Of a stretch of DNA of 40,130 nt, positions 36,827-40,130 are shown piece by piece. Both the position numbers and the translations under genes were made by a program. The notes under the pieces are model-generated. The model did not search any database. It had not been told where the DNA came from and was given only the letters and a program-made list of their open reading frames with translations. The stretch's first letter is position 1. Each line of letters begins with the position of its first letter. The stretch is taken from assembly GCA_964545415.1 (NCBI GenBank), contig CAZJFP010000011.1:1-40130 (forward strand). The letters run 5' to 3'. Source of the stretch: CAJBLF01 sp964545415. GTDB taxonomy: Bacteria > Patescibacteriota > Gracilibacteria > Absconditabacterales > Absconditicoccaceae.

Positions 36827-37969
36827 TTATTTCGTGTAAAAGTTTTTGGTATTGAAAGTAGTCTGCAAGTTGATTTGGAAATCATCTATCTTTTCTATTC
36901 ATAGCCTTTTTTGTCGGATTTCTCCGTAGAGTTTGCTTGTAAAATTGATCGTGAAATACGGGTTAATCTGAGATTCTGTCTGTGCTAGCGCATATCATGG
37001 GTTTCTGTTTGGCGATATCTTGATATGCCGGTCGCTGATGGTGATGTTTTTTTGGAAAAGATTGACCCGACCGTCATCGTTGTCCTTTGGAAGTCTGTAT
37101 CATAAATAAACGTCGCTTATTCCGCTGCCATTGCAGATAAATCCTTGCGCATAATCACATGCTCGAGTATCTATTTTCCCATCATAAACACCGGAAGAGG
37201 TATTGGTGTTGAAATCATGATTGTTGCCTGCATCGAATCCTTTGAGTTTGAGCATTTGGATTGTGTATCGTTTTTCACTATCTCCGCTTCCATATACGGT
37301 ATCATTGTTGAAATCTCCGGTTTCCATTAGTTTTCTTCTGATGAATATTCTAGATGCTCCGTCTTGGGAAATGAGATAGAGTTCTTGGACATTTTCTCCG
37401 TCTTCGATCGCTATCGGTCATTTCATGATATTTTCGTCATCATCGTCATTTCGTGCTCATAGAGCCGTATCTACGTCTTTTTTGACATCCCGGAATTGCC
37501 GAAAGTATTGTCTGAATGATTGTTGACCGGTATTTGTACATCCTGCCCCGTTTTGTAGTTGGAGATTTTTGATGACTGTATATGGGTTGTTTTCGCCTGT
37601 TATGGAGCTGCAAAAGTAGATGCTTTGTTGTGTCGGCGGTAGTCCTGCGATAGCATTAGTATTTCCGTAGGCAGTGAAGAGATCGCAATATCCGTTTCCT
37701 GTATCATTTCGTGTGAACGGTTCGGCATAACTATCGCAACCGACGTTTTTTCTGTTGAAATATTCTTCGTAGTCTATGGTGTAATCTTTGAGCAGCAGAT
37801 TTATTTTCTCTATAGCGTAATATGCATCCTGTGTCACATTGGTCCTTGCTTGGATGTTGTATTTGAGTCTGATCATTTTTCCATAGATACTTATGATTAC
37901 TGCCAATATCAAAAAGAAGCTGGTGACAGCTATAATTACTTCGAGAAGTGTGAATCACTTTTTTTTCAT
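36827..37969 (-). CDS. type IV pilin-like prepilin (minor pilin/pseudopilin)
   Basis: 380 aa. The class III signal is MKKKGFTLLEVIIAV, with the N-methylation Glu at +5 after the Gly/Phe cleavage site. The Gly is encoded by TGA (37955-37957). The hydrophobic helix continues TSFFLILAVIISIYGKMIRL. The globular part has DAYYAIEKINLLLKDYTIDY, paired Cys (VGCDSYAEPF/GNGYCDLF, YFCSS/AGCTN, RACDYAQGFIC) and a beta-rich end. Size and layout match minor pilins of the PilW/PulJ type. It lies downstream of the triple-repeat surface protein behind a terminator, so it probably has its own promoter. The ATG at 37969 is fixed by the signal. Confidence 0.88.
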
Positions 37970-38039
37970 AAAGATCAAATAATTTCCAAAACGATTAAAC
38001 GTTGTTTGTTTTAACTATTTGGTTTTCGCTTTCAACGAA

Positions 38040-38064
38040 AAAGGGCGGATATCATCCGCCCCTC
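38040..38064 (-). terminator. terminator after the triple-repeat surface protein
   Basis: Minus strand GGGCGGATGATATCCGCCC followed by TTTTTCG, 30 bases after the stop at 38093. Confidence 0.88.
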
Positions 38065-38092
38065 CTTTATTTTTTGTGCTAAGATCTCCTTT

Positions 38093-39940
38093 TTATCTTA
38101 CACTTACGGTGTATCTGTATCGATCAAGGAACGCATTATAAAAATCCATGAAATCTTCATATTCTCTATTTTCGTCATCTTCGAGTACTTTTTCCATTTC
38201 ATCATAGATGTTGTCTGCCATGGATTGTCGTCTTGAACTATTTTCAAGTCTAGGATATCTATCTTCCAATCTCTGGACAGCATCTGGCCATGCTTCATAA
38301 ATAGTTCCCAAAGTCCTGAGTTCGCTATCGGTGAATCCATCTACATCGCTATCATTGCTTACGGTTCCTACCGTAAAGGTCTTGTATCCTTGGATATCTT
38401 CATCATCTTCATCATAGACAATGACTTTGTATGAATAATTGTTTTTTTTGAATTTGATGATATTGCTGAATGTCTTTGTTCCTCTGTTTGATGAGGTGAA
38501 GGTATATCCGTCGTCTTCGTAGTTTCCTTCCATGGTGTAGTAGGTAGAAGATGTTGTTTTGGTTCGTGTATATGAACCGGAAGCTTTGTAATATACTTCA
38601 AATTGTATGGTTCCTCTATATGATGTGTCTGTAGTTGTTCCGTCTCTTGCTTTTACGGTGAGATCTATATATTGAGATATCGTAGGTGTACTATCATCAG
38701 TGGTTATAGAGAAATTATCGGTATCGCCGTTTGTTGTGCTGTCACCTTCTCCTACGGTGAATGTCTTTTCTCCATCGATATCTTCATCATCTTCGTCGTA
38801 GACATAGATTTTGTATTGGTAATCCTGTTTCTTGAATTTGATGAAATATACTTCTTCAAATACTCCGTTGTTTGATGAGGTGAAAGTATATCATCTATCT
38901 TGATATCTTTTGCTTGTATTCATCTCATAGTAGGTAGAAGATGTGGTTTTGGTCCATGTAGATGCATTAGGTGATTTGTAGTAGATTTCAAACATAATCG
39001 TTCCTCTATATGAGGTGTCTTTGGTGTTTCCATCTCTTGCAGTGACAGTAAGACTTACCCGATCATTTACGTTAGGTGTGGAGTCATAGGTGGTGAGATA
39101 AAAACTGTCTGTATTACCACTTGTTTCTTCGTCATCATCATCTTCGTCATATCCATTACCAAAATCGAATACTTTATATCCATCTATGTTGTCGTCATTG
39201 TCATCATATACCAACAATCTATAATCATAATTATCATTGGTAAATTTGACTAGGTCGTTAATTTTGTGGATTCCATTATCGTTTGAATTAAAAGTGTATG
39301 ATGTTTCATCCAATATATATAAAGAAGATGATGCATTTATCCACTTATCATTACTATTGTCCCATCTTTGTACTTTAAATTGTACTGTTCCTCTGTATGT
39401 TTTGTCTGTAGAAGATCCGTCTCTTGCTTTGATGGTAATATCTATTCGTTCATTTTTATCAGGAGATGCAGGCGAAGCTGTTACGTAAAAATTGTCTGTT
39501 GTATTGTTGTCTTCATCATCATTCAAATCATCTTCTGCTCGTTCTTCGTTGTTTCGATCATATACCCATTGAGGATATGTCCGTGTGCTATTGTTACTTG
39601 GTTTTCCGTCTCGGTCTTCAGGTGCTTCGTTGTTGTATCTGATCCGAAGTTTGATCCTTCCTGGTTCGTCGCCATCATAGTTGAATTCTCCATTACAGAG
39701 CGGTATGCTTCTGAGAACAGAATCCGGCGTCATGAGATCGCATCTGAGGTTGGATGTTGAACCACCGTCGAGATCGGTGCTGAGCTCTCGTTGATCTCTT
39801 CCTGCGTTATCTATATCTACGCATGCATCGACCCCATTGCTGAATTCCACATTTCTGCAGCTTGTGCTGCTTGCGGATGCGAGCATAATGAGTCCTCAAA
39901 AGATTCCTACGAGTCCTAAACTGAGTAAAAGCTTTTTCAT
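38093..39940 (-). CDS. secreted acidic surface protein with three Ig-like repeats
   Basis: 615 aa. Signal peptide about 1-24 (KKLLLSLGLVGIFGGLIMLA). The N-terminal domain (to about 130) has Cys pairs (SCRNVEF/DACVDI, RCDLM/LCNGEF). Three tandem repeats of about 115-120 residues follow; the second and third are closest (ARDGTTTDTSYRGTIQFEVY, KTTSSTYY, GYTFTSSN, IKFKKNNYSYKV, YDEDDEDIxGxKTFTVG). A helical C-terminal domain follows (DGFTDSELRTLGTIYEAWPD, DEMEKVLEDDENREYEDFMD). Each repeat ends in an Asp/Glu-rich YDEDDED loop that could bind calcium. There is no C-terminal TM, so attachment is unclear. Ligand unknown. Confidence 0.88.
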
Positions 39941-40045
39941 GGTAACATCATAAGTGGGTAAAAGTACTTGGTAATATATACCTGTTGTGAAGATACAATT
40001 TTTTTTCATATACGATTTTTTGTATACCCTATCTTCTTATACTCA

Positions 40046-40074
40046 ATTATATTGTTTTTTGTCGATTTTGTCAA
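40046..40074 (-). promoter_or_regulatory. consensus promoter of the triple-repeat surface protein
   Basis: Minus strand TTGACA (40069-40074), 17-base spacer, TATAAT (40046-40051): a perfect sigma-70 consensus with optimal spacing. Start of transcription near 40039 leaves a leader of about 100 bases before the ATG at 39940. The remaining 40075-40130 stretch shows no recognisable gene. Confidence 0.85.
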
Positions 40075-40130
40075 ATTTTGAAGTGTTGCAGGGTTAAGGT
40101 TACACTTTTATTAACGAACATAGATGATAC

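Noticed and set aside
157..39940. TGA as selenocysteine or tryptophan (code 4)
   Set aside because: TGA sits at conserved glycines in many unrelated families, and Trp positions use TGG (for example DRHWRFFI, WADGG), so Gly is the only consistent reading.

Overview
The window comes from a Patescibacteria (CPR) bacterium of the Gracilibacteria or Absconditabacteria (SR1) type that reads UGA as glycine (translation table 25). Read with the standard code, almost every conserved gene is broken by in-frame TGA. Read with TGA as Gly, full-length RarA, KsgA, TsaD, MltG, IMPDH-family, LysRS, dCMP deaminase, Nudix and prepilin proteins appear, and TGA falls at invariant glycines. I ended about 40 genes, all on TAA or TAG. 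The DNA is AT-rich, spacers are short, and several genes seem to have very short leaders. Phylum is inferred from the code and gene content; no rRNA is present.

Layout. 1-3.6 kb: tRNA-Leu(GAG) on the minus strand, then plus-strand yqeY, a VirB2-like pilin candidate, a four-helix bundle protein, a degenerate metallo-hydrolase-like protein and rarA. 3.7-5.3 kb: three tandem paralogous single-pass membrane proteins, the last fused to a DsbA-like thioredoxin domain. 5.4-14.2 kb (minus): a ValRS-like protein that has lost its catalytic signatures, a run of secreted or membrane proteins (Ig/FN3-like surface protein, anchored protein, Cys-rich lipoprotein), then an operon of mltG, an anchored protein of unknown function and a small membrane protein. 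14.2-17.2 kb: a GC-rich MITE-like element and ppdK. 17.2-22.2 kb: small unknowns, ksgA, a membrane protein, a flippase and tsaD. 22.2-24.1 kb (minus): two unknowns, a Nudix hydrolase and a lipoprotein FKBP. 24.2-28.5 kb: a 1418-residue PKD surface protein. 28.6-34.5 kb: dCMP deaminase, a GuaB1-type IMPDH/GMP reductase, unknowns, a UPF0489-like protein, DNA polymerase III delta-prime, 3-methyladenine glycosylase and a second deaminase. 34.5-40 kb (minus): lysS, an HD-domain protein, a prepilin-like protein and a triple-repeat acidic surface protein behind a perfect TTGACA-N17-TATAAT promoter.

Themes. The housekeeping set covers tRNA modification and charging, rRNA methylation, DNA repair and replication, and nucleotide salvage. 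It is mixed with a large cell-surface repertoire (prepilin, pilin-like protein, PKD and Ig proteins, lipoproteins, flippase, MltG), as expected for an episymbiont.

The two most unusual signals are these. First, the 949-residue ValRS paralogue keeps the synthetase architecture and much of the editing domain but lacks recognisable HIGH and KMSKS motifs. Second, several families of short dispersed repeats have inserted not only between genes but in frame inside conserved genes (mltG, ksgA, tsaD, UPF0489-like, aag), where they are translated as extra surface loops or supply the C-terminus and stop codon.
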